Below are positions 17,634 to 26,632 of a stretch of DNA of 64,000 bases, piece by piece. The first letter of the stretch is position 1. Each line of letters begins with the position of its first letter. This DNA is from Ottowia sp. (GTDB lineage Bacteria > Pseudomonadota > Gammaproteobacteria > Burkholderiales > Burkholderiaceae_C), in the NCBI RefSeq assembly GCF_016703145.1, contig NZ_JADJCO010000003.1, forward strand, positions 682,001 to 746,000, written 5' to 3'. The notes below the pieces were generated by a model. The model made no database searches. It worked only from the letters and a program-made list of their open reading frames with translations, and was not told the origin of the DNA. Made by a program: the position numbers and the translations under genes.

Positions 17634-18611
17634 ATGAAAGTCGCCTTTGCCGGCACGCCCGAGTTCGCCCGCGCCGCGCTGCAGGCGCTGCTGGACGCCG
17701 GCCACGAGATCCCGCTGGTGCTCACCCAGCCCGACCGCCCCGCCGGCCGGGGCCTGAAGCTGCAGGCCTCGCCCGTCAAGCAGCTGGCCCAGGCGCGCGG
17801 CGTCGCCGTGGCGCAGCCGCGCAGCCTGCGGCTGGACGGCAAGTATCCCGAGGACGCGGCCGCCGCCCAGGCCGCGCTGCAAGCCGCCGCGCCCGACGTG
17901 ATGGTGGTGGCCGCCTACGGCCTGATCCTGCCGCAGTGGGTGCTGTCGCTACCGCGCCTGGGCTGCCTGAACATCCACGCCAGCCTGCTGCCGCGCTGGC
18001 GCGGCGCCGCGCCCATCCACCGCGCCATCGAGGCGGGCGACGCGGCGACCGGCGTGACCATCATGCAGATGGATGCCGGCCTGGACACCGGCGACATGCT
18101 GCTGGCCGAACGCCTTCCGATCGGCCCGCGCGCCACCACCGCCGCGCTGCACGACGAGCTGGCCGCGCTGGGCGGGCGCTTGATCGTGGAGGCCTTGGCC
18201 GGAGCCGCGCGCGGCGCCTTGACCGCCACGCCCCAGCCCGCCGAGGGCGTGACCTACGCGCACAAGATCGAGAAGCACGAGGCGGTGATCGACTGGACGC
18301 TGCCGGTCCAGGTGATCGAGCGGCGCGTGCGCGCCTTCGACCCCTTTCCCGGCGCCAGCACCCTGCTCGGCGACACCGTGATCAAGATCTGGTTCTCCAA
18401 AATTGATAGCTTCCAATGCAATACTGGTAAGGGCTCAGGCCATATTTTGCTTGTAGACGACCAAGGCGTCCTGGTGTCCTGCGGCGACGGCGCGCTGCGC
18501 CTGACCGAGCTGCAGCGCCCCGGCGGCAAGCGGTTGCCGGCGCGCGAGTTCCTGGCCGGCTTCGCGCTCGCGCCCGGCCAGCGCCTGGGCTTGCCGGAAG
18601 CCGGGCCATGA
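17634..18611 (+). CDS. fmt: Methionyl-tRNA formyltransferase (with in-frame repeat insertion)
   Basis: A 325-residue enzyme that formylates initiator Met-tRNA using 10-formyl-tetrahydrofolate. The N-terminus MKVAFAGTPEFARAAL is canonical, NIHASLLPRWRGAAPI carries the catalytic Asn-His-Ser segment near residue 112, and the Asp motif is MDAGLDTGDML. In the C-terminal tRNA-binding domain, FDPFPGAS is followed by IWFSKIDSFQCNTGKGSGH, encoded by a family A repeat (18397-18454) that replaces or extends a surface loop; normal sequence resumes at GALRLTELQRPGGKRLPAREFL. Likely functional. Overlaps azlC by four bases. Confidence 0.94.
   Translation: MKVAFAGTPEFARAALQALLDAGHEIPLVLTQPDRPAGRGLKLQASPVKQLAQARGVAVAQPRSLRLDGKYPEDAAAAQAALQAAAPDVMVVAAYGLILPQWVLSLPRLGCLNIHASLLPRWRGAAPIHRAIEAGDAATGVTIMQMDAGLDTGDMLLAERLPIGPRATTAALHDELAALGGRLIVEALAGAARGALTATPQPAEGVTYAHKIEKHEAVIDWTLPVQVIERRVRAFDPFPGASTLLGDTVIKIWFSKIDSFQCNTGKGSGHILLVDDQGVLVSCGDGALRLTELQRPGGKRLPAREFLAGFALAPGQRLGLPEAGP
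18397..18454 (+). repeat. Family A repeat, copy 5, inside the fmt coding region
   Basis: ATTGATAGCTTCC, then GCAATACTGGTAAGGGCTC and a TTTTGCTTG end. It is in the sense orientation and open in the fmt frame. Confidence 0.7.
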
Positions 18612-19420
18612 ACATGCCCCTGCCCCAGCCGCCGCGCGACCTGGCGCCGGGCGGCCGCGCCGGCGCGTGGCTGGGGCGCCGCGTGGACGCCATCGCCCGC
18701 ACCGCGCGCCACCCGCTGTTCTGGGTCGGCGCGCGCGAGATGGCGGGCGTGTCCGTCGGCCTCACCGCCTGGGCCTTCATGACCGGCGTGGCCATGGTCA
18801 AGTCGGGCATGAGCATCACCGAGGCGGTGCTGATGTCGCTGCTGGTCTTCGCCGGCAGCGCGCAGCTGGCGGCCATCCCGCTCATCGCCGCCGGCGCGCC
18901 GCTGTGGGTCATCTGGGCCACGGCCTTCTGCGTCAACCTGCGCTTCGTCGTGTTCAGCCTGCACCTGCGCGAGTACTTCATGTTCCTGCCGCGCGCGCGC
19001 CGGCTGGTCCTCGGCTACCTCACGGGCGACGTGACCTACGTGCTCTACACCCGCCGCTTTCCCCGGCCGGCCGAGACCGAGAACCAGCGCCGCGCCCAGA
19101 TGGCCTACCTGTGGGGCGGCAACTGCGCCAACTGGGTGATGTGGCAGTCGCTCAGCATGCTGGGCATCTTCATGGGCGCGGCGCTGCCGGCGCGCTGGGG
19201 GCTCGAATTCGCCGGCACGCTGGCCCTGCTGGCCATGGCCTGCTCGCTGGCCACCACGCGGCTGCGCGCGCTGTCGGCGCTGATCGCCGCCGGCGCGGCG
19301 GTGGCCGTGTTCGGGCTGCCGTACCGCCTCAACATCGTCGCCGCCATCACCATCGCCGTCGCCGCGTGCCTGATGCTGGAGCGGCGGCACGGCGAGCCCG
19401 CCGAAGGACGCCATGCATGA
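18608..19420 (+). CDS. azlC: AzlC family branched-chain amino acid exporter, large subunit
   Basis: A 270-residue inner-membrane protein with several hydrophobic helices. Family features include GVSVGLTAWAFMTGVAMVKSGMS near residue 45 and the strongly conserved FAGSAQLAAIPLIAAGAPLWVI followed by NLRFVVFSLHLREYF. AzlC acts with the small AzlD in efflux of branched-chain amino acids or analogues. It overlaps fmt by four bases and azlD by four bases (ATGA at both junctions), so the three are translationally coupled. Substrate is inferred from the family. Confidence 0.9.
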   Translation: MNMPLPQPPRDLAPGGRAGAWLGRRVDAIARTARHPLFWVGAREMAGVSVGLTAWAFMTGVAMVKSGMSITEAVLMSLLVFAGSAQLAAIPLIAAGAPLWVIWATAFCVNLRFVVFSLHLREYFMFLPRARRLVLGYLTGDVTYVLYTRRFPRPAETENQRRAQMAYLWGGNCANWVMWQSLSMLGIFMGAALPARWGLEFAGTLALLAMACSLATTRLRALSALIAAGAAVAVFGLPYRLNIVAAITIAVAACLMLERRHGEPAEGRHA

Positions 19421-19764
19421 ATGAAACCGACTTCGGGACGCTGCTGGCCATCGCCGGCCTGACGGCCATCAGCGTCGTCACGCGGGGCTTCTTCTTTATC
19501 TCCGAGCGCGAATGGCGCCTGCCCGGCTGGGCGCAGCGCGGCCTGCGGTACGCGCCCATCGCCGCGCTGGCGGCGGTGATCGCGCCCGACATCGTGCTCA
19601 CCGGCGGCGCGGTCGAAGCGCCCTGGCGCGATGCGCGCGCGTGGGGCGCGCTGGCGGCCGGGGCCTGCTACTTCTGGCGCCGGCACGACGGCCTGGTGCT
19701 GCCGCTGTCGATCGCCGCCGGCATGGCGGTGTACCTGCCGCTGCGCCTGGTCTGGAACTGGTAG
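19417..19764 (+). CDS. azlD: AzlD family branched-chain amino acid exporter, small subunit
   Basis: A 115-residue protein with about four hydrophobic helices (AIAGLTAISVVTRGFFF, YAPIAALAAVIAPDIVL and two C-terminal). The AVIAPDI-type core is typical of AzlD. ATG 19417 overlaps the azlC stop codon. It completes the two-subunit exporter. Confidence 0.88.
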   Translation: MNETDFGTLLAIAGLTAISVVTRGFFFISEREWRLPGWAQRGLRYAPIAALAAVIAPDIVLTGGAVEAPWRDARAWGALAAGACYFWRRHDGLVLPLSIAAGMAVYLPLRLVWNW

Positions 19765-19817
19765 GGCGCTTCTACAATCCGCCGGCTGCTTCTTCCGCCA
19801 ATTCACGTCTTTTTGCC

Positions 19818-21014
19818 ATGAACGTCATCCGCTTTTCCGACCTGTGCGCGCGAGGCGCTGCCCAGGGCCAGCGCGTCTTCATCCGCGCCGACCTCAACGT
19901 GCCGCGGGACGACGCCGGCCGCATCACCGAGGACACCCGCATCCGCGCCAGCGTGCCGTGCATCCGCATGGCGCTCGATGCCGGAGCGGCCGTCATGGTC
20001 ACCAGCCATCTGGGCCGCCCCAAGGAAGGCGAGTTCAAGCCCGCCGACTCGCTCGCGCCCGTGGCCCGTCGCCTCGGCGAGCTGCTGGGGTGCGAGGTGC
20101 CTCTGGTGCAGGACTGGGTGGACGGCGTTCAGGTGCGGCGCGGCCAGGTCGTGCTGTTGGAGAACTGCCGCGTCAACAAGGGCGAGAAGAAGTGCGATGA
20201 AGCGCTTTCGCGCAAGATGGCCGCGCTTTGCGACATCTACGTGAACGATGCCTTCGGCACCGCGCACCGTGCCGAGGGCACGACCTACGGCATCGCGCAG
20301 TTCGCTCCCATCGCCTGCGCCGGCCCGCTGCTCGCGGCCGAGATCGACGCCATCACCCAGGCGCTGGCGCAGCCCAGGCGGCCGCTGGTGGCCATCGTGG
20401 CCGGCAGCAAGGTGAGCACAAAACTCACCATCCTGCAGTCTTTGGCGAAGAACGTCGATCAACTCATCGTCGGTGGCGGCATCGCCAACACCTTCCTGCT
20501 GGCCGCCGGCCTGCCCATCGGCCAGAGCCTGGCCGAGCCCGGCCTGGTGGGCGAGGCCCGGGCGGTGATCGAGGCCATGAAGGCGCGTGGTGCCGAGGTG
20601 CCCATCCCCACCGACGTGGTGACGGCCAAGGCCTTCAAGGCCGACGCGCTCGCCACGGTGAAAGCGGCGGGCGACGTGGCCGCCGACGACCTGATCCTGG
20701 ACATCGGCCCCGAGACGGCCGCGCGCCTGGCCGCGCAGCTCAAGGCCGCCGGCACCATCGTCTGGAACGGGCCGGTGGGCGTGTTCGAGTTCGAAGCCTT
20801 CGCGCACGGCACCGAGACCATCGCGCGCGCCATCGCCGAGTCGCCCGCCTTCAGCATCGCCGGCGGCGGCGACACGCTGGCGGCGATCGCCAAGTACGGG
20901 ATCGAGAAGGACGTGGGCTACATCTCCACCGGCGGCGGCGCCTTCCTGGAGGTGCTGGAAGGCAAGACGCTACCGGCCTTCGAGATCCTTGAAAAGCGCG
21001 CGGCGGCCGGCTAG
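19818..21014 (+). CDS. pgk: Phosphoglycerate kinase
   Basis: A 398-residue glycolytic enzyme (1,3-bisphosphoglycerate + ADP to 3-phosphoglycerate + ATP). Motifs: RVFIRADLNVPRDD near residue 18, VMVTSHLGRPKEGEF near 58, ENCRVNKGEKKCD, YVNDAFGTAHRAE near 140, IVAGSKVSTKLTILQSL, and the nucleotide loop GGGDTLAAIAKYG near residue 352. I chose ATG 19818 because MNVIRFSDL begins the conserved fold; upstream sequence in the same frame belongs to azlD in another frame. It precedes pyk in the same direction. Confidence 0.96.
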   Translation: MNVIRFSDLCARGAAQGQRVFIRADLNVPRDDAGRITEDTRIRASVPCIRMALDAGAAVMVTSHLGRPKEGEFKPADSLAPVARRLGELLGCEVPLVQDWVDGVQVRRGQVVLLENCRVNKGEKKCDEALSRKMAALCDIYVNDAFGTAHRAEGTTYGIAQFAPIACAGPLLAAEIDAITQALAQPRRPLVAIVAGSKVSTKLTILQSLAKNVDQLIVGGGIANTFLLAAGLPIGQSLAEPGLVGEARAVIEAMKARGAEVPIPTDVVTAKAFKADALATVKAAGDVAADDLILDIGPETAARLAAQLKAAGTIVWNGPVGVFEFEAFAHGTETIARAIAESPAFSIAGGGDTLAAIAKYGIEKDVGYISTGGGAFLEVLEGKTLPAFEILEKRAAAG

Positions 21015-21037
21015 CCACGCGCCGGGCTGCACCCAGG

Positions 21038-21104
21038 ATGCTATTAAAAACATAGCTTCTGACGAAATATCCGCGCGGGCCAACGGTTGATTTCATTCAA
21101 AACC
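21038..21104 (+). repeat. Family A repeat, copy 6
   Basis: The hairpin GCTATTAAAAACATAGC is followed by GCGGGCCAACGG and TTTCATTCAAAA. It lies between pgk and pyk; the stem-loop may attenuate read-through. Confidence 0.7.
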
Positions 21105-21198
21105 GGTGATCGGGCGCCGCCGTCACGGCGATGGCATGCCGGCGTGACAGAATGGGCTTTCGCCCGCCCCGCAACGTTTCGCCTTCCAGGACTCCCTC

Positions 21199-22632
21199 AT
21201 GAATCACCGCGCCACCAAGATCGTCGCCACCCTCGGCCCCGCCTCCAGCGACCCCGCGCTGCTGGAGGAGATGGTGCGCGCCGGCGTCAACGTGGTGCGG
21301 CTGAACTTCAGCCACGGCCAGGCCAGCGACCACACCGAGCGCGCGCGCATGGTGCGCGAGGTGGCCGAGCGTGCCGGGCGCGAGGTGGCCATCATGGCCG
21401 ACCTGCAGGGGCCCAAGATCCGCGTCGGCAAGTTCGCCGACGGCAAGGTCCAGTTGCAGCCCGGCGCGCCCTTCGTGCTGGACGCCGCGCGCCAGGAGCC
21501 GGGCGACGCGCAGGCCGTGGGGCTGGACTACAAGGAGCTGCCGCGCGACGTGAAGCCGGGCGACGTGCTGCTGCTCAACGACGGGCTGATCGTGCTCACC
21601 GTGCAGCAGGTGCGCGGCGAGGCGGTGCACACCACCGTCAAGGTGGGCGGCGAGCTGTCCAACAACAAGGGCATCAACAAGCAGGGCGGCGGCCTGACGG
21701 CGCCCGCGCTGACCGCCAAGGACATGGAGGACATCAAGACCGCCATGGCGCTGCGGGCCGACTACGTGGCGGTGAGCTTTCCGAAGACCGCCACCGACAT
21801 GGAGATGGCGCGCCAGCTGTGCAACGTGGCCGGCTCCGAGCACCGCCACAAGCCCTACCTGATCGCCAAGATCGAGCGCGCCGAGGCCATCCCCAATCTG
21901 GCCGGGATCCTGGCCGCCAGCGACGGCATCATGGTCGCCCGCGGCGACTTGGCGGTGGAGGTGGGCAACGCCGCCGTGCCCGCGCTGCAGAAGAAGATGA
22001 TCCGCATGGCGCGCGACATGGACAAGGTCGTCATCACCGCCACGCAGATGATGGAAAGCATGATCGCCAACCCCGTGCCCACCCGCGCCGAGGTCAGCGA
22101 CGTGGCCAACGCCGTGCTCGACGGCACCGACGCCGTGATGCTGAGCGCCGAGACCGCCGCCGGCAAGTACCCGCTGGAGACCGTGCGCGAGATGGCCTCC
22201 ATCTGCGAGGCCGCCGAGGAGCACGACCCGGCCGAGCTGGACGCCGACTTCAGCGGCAAGACCTTCGGGCGCATCGACCAGTCCATCGCCATGGGCGCCC
22301 TCTTCACCGCCTACCACCTGGGCGCCAAGGCCATCGTGGCGCTCACCGATTCCGGCTCCACCGCGCTCTGGATGAGCCGGCATCGTGTGCGCATCCCCAT
22401 CTACGCCCTCACGCCCAAGATTGGCACCCAGCGCAAGATGGCGCTGTACCGCAACGTGCGCCCCATGCTCATGGACACCAGCGCCCACCGGGACGAAGCC
22501 CTGACACAAGCCGAAGGCCACCTCAAGCGCCAGGGCATCGTGGACAAGGGCGACGTCTATGCCATTACCTGCGGCGAACCCATGGGCGCGCCCGGCGGGA
22601 CCAACATGCTGAAGATCTGCCGGGTGGAGTAG
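21199..22632 (+). CDS. pyk: Pyruvate kinase
   Basis: A 477-residue enzyme making pyruvate and ATP from phosphoenolpyruvate and ADP. Motifs: ATKIVATLGPASSDP at the start, VRLNFSHG near residue 34, MADLQGPKIRVGKF near 65, the signature IAKIERAEAIPNL near 223 (catalytic Lys), MVARGDLAVEVG near 245, and TATQMMESMIANPVPTRAEVSDVANAV near 275. The C-terminal domain is complete (ALTDSGSTALWMSRHRV). It is about 180 bases downstream of pgk. It ends 38 bases before the convergent surface-protein gene. Confidence 0.96.
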   Translation: MNHRATKIVATLGPASSDPALLEEMVRAGVNVVRLNFSHGQASDHTERARMVREVAERAGREVAIMADLQGPKIRVGKFADGKVQLQPGAPFVLDAARQEPGDAQAVGLDYKELPRDVKPGDVLLLNDGLIVLTVQQVRGEAVHTTVKVGGELSNNKGINKQGGGLTAPALTAKDMEDIKTAMALRADYVAVSFPKTATDMEMARQLCNVAGSEHRHKPYLIAKIERAEAIPNLAGILAASDGIMVARGDLAVEVGNAAVPALQKKMIRMARDMDKVVITATQMMESMIANPVPTRAEVSDVANAVLDGTDAVMLSAETAAGKYPLETVREMASICEAAEEHDPAELDADFSGKTFGRIDQSIAMGALFTAYHLGAKAIVALTDSGSTALWMSRHRVRIPIYALTPKIGTQRKMALYRNVRPMLMDTSAHRDEALTQAEGHLKRQGIVDKGDVYAITCGEPMGAPGGTNMLKICRVE

Positions 22633-22669
22633 CCTCTGCCGGCGAAGGCGCGGTGAACGGAACCAGCCG

Positions 22670-25461
22670 CTATGGGCGGCCGCGCCGGGCGCTCGTCAAG
22701 CCGAGCATCGCCATCATCAGCGCGAGCAGCGCCAATACCCAGGATTCGAGCGCCGGCACCGGCACGGTGCTGCCCGTGCCGCCGGCCGGCACCGCGGGTC
22801 CACCGGGGTCGGTGATCGTTCCGTCGGCGATGCCGTCGCCGTCGCCCGCGCCGCCGTCCCGCACCGTGAACGTCACCGTCCTGCCTTCGATGGTGGCCGG
22901 GTACACGTGCCAATGCGGCGCGGCATCTTCATCGCTCGGGCCGTATTTCCAGTAGCGCGTGCCTGCGGCGAGCACTGACGGATAGTGGAGCGTCACGTCA
23001 ACGCTCGCCCCTTCATCGCAGCCTTCGAGGCGGAACGTGAACAGTCCATGCGCGAAGACCTGCTGCTCGGGCGCGGTGGGTGGCACGGGCGCGGCACCGG
23101 GGGGCGCCGGCAGGAGCGCCGCGGACGCGAGCGTGCAGAACATGCCGCCGCCGGTGAAGCTGGCCGTGAAAACGCCGGTGCCGGTGCCGGTGGCCGTGGT
23201 GCCGCTGAAGACGCGCTCCACCGCGATCACCTCCAAGGGCTCGCCAGCCGATGTGCTCGCCGCGAAACGGCCGTCGCCGGAGTACGTGGCGACCAGCGTG
23301 CGCCCGCCCGCGCTGGCGGGCGTCAATGCGCACGACGTGGCGGGCAGAGCGATCGCGCAGGAGGCCTCGCCATCGCTCACCGTGACCGTGCCCGAGGGCG
23401 TATCGACGTCCGCCTGCATGGGGGAGACCGAAACACCCACGGTGACGCTGGCGCCCAGCGCCACGGGATCGGGCGCATGCGAGACGATGGCCGTGGAGGT
23501 GCCTGCCGCCTCGACAGCCGTCAACGTCACGTCGTTGCCGTCGCCGCCCGCATAGCTCACGCGCCAGCGCCGGTTGCCGAGCGCGATGGAGGCGCCTTCG
23601 GGCAAGCCCGCGAACGTGCCAGTCACGGCATCCGCGCCGCCCTGCTCGATCAGGGTGCGCTCACTGCCGACCGGCAGTCCGCCGCTTCCCATGAGTTGCA
23701 AAGCCGCGCTGCCGAGCGCTACCGTGCCGCTGGCCGCGAGCTTGCTTGACGCGGCCGGCGTCGCGCCCAGCGTGGCGGCGAACGTCGTGCCCGCGGCGAG
23801 TGCCACCGCCGCGACGCGCAGCGTGCCCTCCGGGGCGCCGGGCGCGAGCGTCGCCCCGCCGCCGACCGTCACGGCGCCAGTGCGGCCGGTGCCGCCGAGT
23901 GTGGCGCCCCCTGTCAGGTGCACGCTCGAAGCCGGTTGAGCGCCCATCACCATCAGTGTGCCGCCGTCCACATCGGTGGCGCCGGTGTAGGTGTTGTCCG
24001 CGGTCAAGGTGAGTGTGCCCATGCCCGACTTGGTGATGCCAGACGCGCGCGCGTCGTCCCCGATGCCGCCGGAGCCCGCCTGATCGGCAATGACGTCGCC
24101 CACGACCTGGACCTCGCCTGGGCCCGGGGCGAAGGTGATCGCGCCAGCGCCCACCGGGCCGTGCAGGAAGAATCCGGCGCCGAACCCGCTGCCGGCGCCG
24201 CCAGGCCCAGAGATTGGGTCGGAATTGCTGGTCGTGAACGTGCCTCCCGGGCCGCCCACCGCCGCGTTCGATGAGACCGCCAGCGAGCCTTCGACGCGAA
24301 GGTGACCGCCGGCGTGCACGAAGACGCCGCCGCCCAGGCCCGCGCCGCCCCCCGCGCCGCTCGGGGAGCAGCTGGAGGCGCCGAAGCCGCCGGAACTGCC
24401 GCCGCCGAAGCCGGGCCGCGAGCAACTGGCTCCCGCGCCGCCGCCGAAGCCGCCGGCACCGCCGAAGCCGAGTGTGCCGCCGGCACCGCCACCGAAGCCG
24501 CCGGCACCGCCCCGGTCGCCGCCTCCACCGCCGCCGCCGAAACCACCGGCTCCCCCGTGCCGAAATCCAGCTCGCTCTCGTAGCTGCCATCGCCGCCGCC
24601 GGCACCTCCTCCACCACCGCCAGGCGCATACCCCGAGCCGCCGAGATGATTGCCGACGCCGCCACCGCCGGCGGCGGCGCTGCCCGCACTGCCCATCGCG
24701 CCGGTACCGCCCGCAGAGGCCTCGGGCAGCAGGCCCGGCCTGCCTTCCGCAGTGAACGGCGGCGAGCCTCCTGCCGCCGTGCGGCCAAAACCGCCGCCGC
24801 CACCGGTCATGGTGTCGAAAATGCCGATGGCAATGCCTTCGCCGCCGCGCCCGCCCATCCCGCCGCCGCCGCCCACGGTGAACGGCCGTCCGTTGAACAC
24901 GCCGTTGCCGCCCGCGCCTCCCCGTGCCCGGTTGCCGGCCATCACGACGTTGCGCAACACCGCCGTGGCGGCCTCGTGCACGTACAAGGCGCCGCCCGCG
25001 CCCAGCCCGCCGCCGCCCGGCACCGCCGCGCCGCCGCCGTCGCCGCCGATCGCGCCGCCATCGCGCAGGACCAGGTTGGCGAGCGTCACCGACACCGGGC
25101 GCGCGGCCGTGCCTCGCAGGTCGATGACGGCCAGGAGCCGCCCGTTACCCGTGCCTTGCAGGGTGACCCCCACGCCGCCATCGATGGTCACCGGGCGTCG
25201 CAGGACAGGAAGTTCGCTGTCGACGCTGAGTGTCGATATGCCGGAGAACAGAATGGTGTCTTCATCGCCATAGTCGCCGCTGCGGCTGGCGGTGATCGCG
25301 GCATTCGCGTCGCTGCCCTGCATGACACTCTGGATCGCCATGCGCAGCGAGACGGTCGTCGCCGTGTCGGTGGGGTCGTTGACGATGAGGGTTGCCGCGT
25401 GCGAGACCGTGCCCGCGAGGAAAATCGCGGCAATCACGGCAGGGCTGAAGCGGCGGATCAT
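22670..25461 (-). pseudogene. Large glycine-rich surface protein with IPTL-type C-terminus, interrupted by a one-base frameshift
   Basis: Two reading frames join to a protein of about 930 residues. The first (25461 to about 24555) has a signal peptide ending at VSHA, a NDPTDTATTVSLRMAI block like CSLREA-type surface proteins, then Gly/Ala-rich repeats. The second (about 24555 to 22670) continues with GGFGGGGGGGDRG, an autotransporter-type strand repeat (KSGMGTLTLTADNTYTG), an Ig-like domain, a choice-of-anchor-like block (TRYWKYGPSDED) and the tail VPALESWVLALLALMMAML plus an Arg cluster. The switch lies in a run of five C on the plus strand (24552-24556); a sixth would restore one frame. It may be an assembly error, phase variation or a true pseudogene. 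Confidence 0.75.
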
Positions 25462-25590
25462 GCGAAAACAGGTGCGGCCGCGGGGGCCCAGCCTCGCAGG
25501 CCATGCACGGCAATGACGACGAATCGCCGCATGTTACTGCGGGAACGACATGTGCCAAACCAGCCTGGGGCTTCGGGCGCAATCCCGTGG

Positions 25591-25628
25591 AGACGGCCGC
25601 ATGAGCTCAGCCGTCTTCGGTTTTGTTT
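25591..25628 (+). terminator. Stem-loop with T-rich tail upstream of fba
   Basis: AGACGGC (25591-25597) pairs with GCCGTCT (25610-25616) around an inner GAGCTC, followed by TCGGTTTTGTTTCTT. No plus-strand gene ends nearby, so this may end a small RNA or an fba leader. Confidence 0.4.
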
Positions 25629-25662
25629 CTTGAGCGCCAGCGCCCGGGCGCCCCGCGAATCC

Positions 25663-25668
25663 TACAAT
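25663..25668 (+). promoter_or_regulatory. Candidate -10 box (TACAAT) for fba-purC
   Basis: TACAAT about 70 bases upstream of the fba start codon. A good -35 is not evident. Confidence 0.35.
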
Positions 25669-25736
25669 CACGGGTTGATTTTCAAGCGCCGCGCGCCGGC
25701 GCAAGGCCCCCATTCAACGAACAAAAGGATCCCCCC

Positions 25737-26624
25737 GTGAATCAGCAACAACTGGACAAGGTCGCCCAGGGCCAGGGCTTCATCGCCGCGCTGGACCAGA
25801 GCGGCGGCAGCACGCCCAAAGCGCTGCGCCTGTACGGCATCGAGGAATCCGCCTACAGCGGCGACGCGCAGATGTTCGATCTGGTGCACGCCATGCGCCA
25901 GCGCATCGTCGCCAGCCCGGCCTTCGACGGCCGCCGCGTGCTGGGCGCCATCCTGTTCGAGATGACCATGGACCGCGCCTTCGACGGCCTGCCCGCCGCC
26001 GACTACCTGTGGCAGAAGAAGCAGGTGGTGCCCTTCCTGAAGGTGGACAAGGGCCTGGCCGACGAGGCCGACGGCGTGCAGCTGATGAAGCCCATGCCCG
26101 AACTGGACGCGCTGCTGGCGCGCGCCGCGGCCAAGGGCATCTTCGGCACCAAGATGCGCTCGGTCATCAACGCCGCCAATGCCCAGGGCGTCGATGCCGT
26201 GGTGGCGCAGCAGTTCGCCGTCGGCCAGCAGATCCTGGCCGCCGGCCTGATGCCCATCATCGAGCCCGAGGTCAACATCAAGGCCGCCGACAAGGCCGCG
26301 ATCGAGGCGCTGCTGAAAGCCAGCATCCTCAAGCAGCTCGACGCGCTGACGGGCGACCAGAAGGTGATGCTCAAGCTCACCATCCCCAGCGTGCCCGGCT
26401 TCTACGCCGAACTGGTGCGGCACCCGCGCGTGCTGCGCGTGGTGGCGCTGTCGGGCGGCTACAGCCGCGACGAGTCCAACGCGCTGCTGGCCCAGAATCC
26501 CGGCGTCATCGCCAGCTTCAGCCGCGCGCTGACCGAGGGGCTGACGGCCCAGCAGAGCGACGCCGAGTTCAACGCCGCGCTCGACCAGGCGATCGAGTCG
26601 ATCTACCAGGCCTCCATCACCTGA
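25737..26624 (+). CDS. Fructose-bisphosphate aldolase, class I
   Basis: A 295-residue class I (Schiff-base) aldolase of the short bacterial type. Family blocks: GFIAALDQSGGSTPKAL near residue 12, FEMTMDRAFDG, VPFLKVDKGL near 98 (an active-site lysine region), FGTKMRSVI near 133, and MPIIEPEVNI near 173. The start is GTG 25737, with AAAGGA upstream; the open frame continues to 25623 without homology. purC begins eight bases after the stop, so the two are cotranscribed. Confidence 0.93.
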   Translation: MNQQQLDKVAQGQGFIAALDQSGGSTPKALRLYGIEESAYSGDAQMFDLVHAMRQRIVASPAFDGRRVLGAILFEMTMDRAFDGLPAADYLWQKKQVVPFLKVDKGLADEADGVQLMKPMPELDALLARAAAKGIFGTKMRSVINAANAQGVDAVVAQQFAVGQQILAAGLMPIIEPEVNIKAADKAAIEALLKASILKQLDALTGDQKVMLKLTIPSVPGFYAELVRHPRVLRVVALSGGYSRDESNALLAQNPGVIASFSRALTEGLTAQQSDAEFNAALDQAIESIYQASIT

Positions 26625-26632
26625 GCCCGCCC

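Noticed and set aside
24302..25273. Pro/Ala-rich plus-strand frames over the surface-protein gene
   Set aside because: Antisense translation of Gly-rich repeats.
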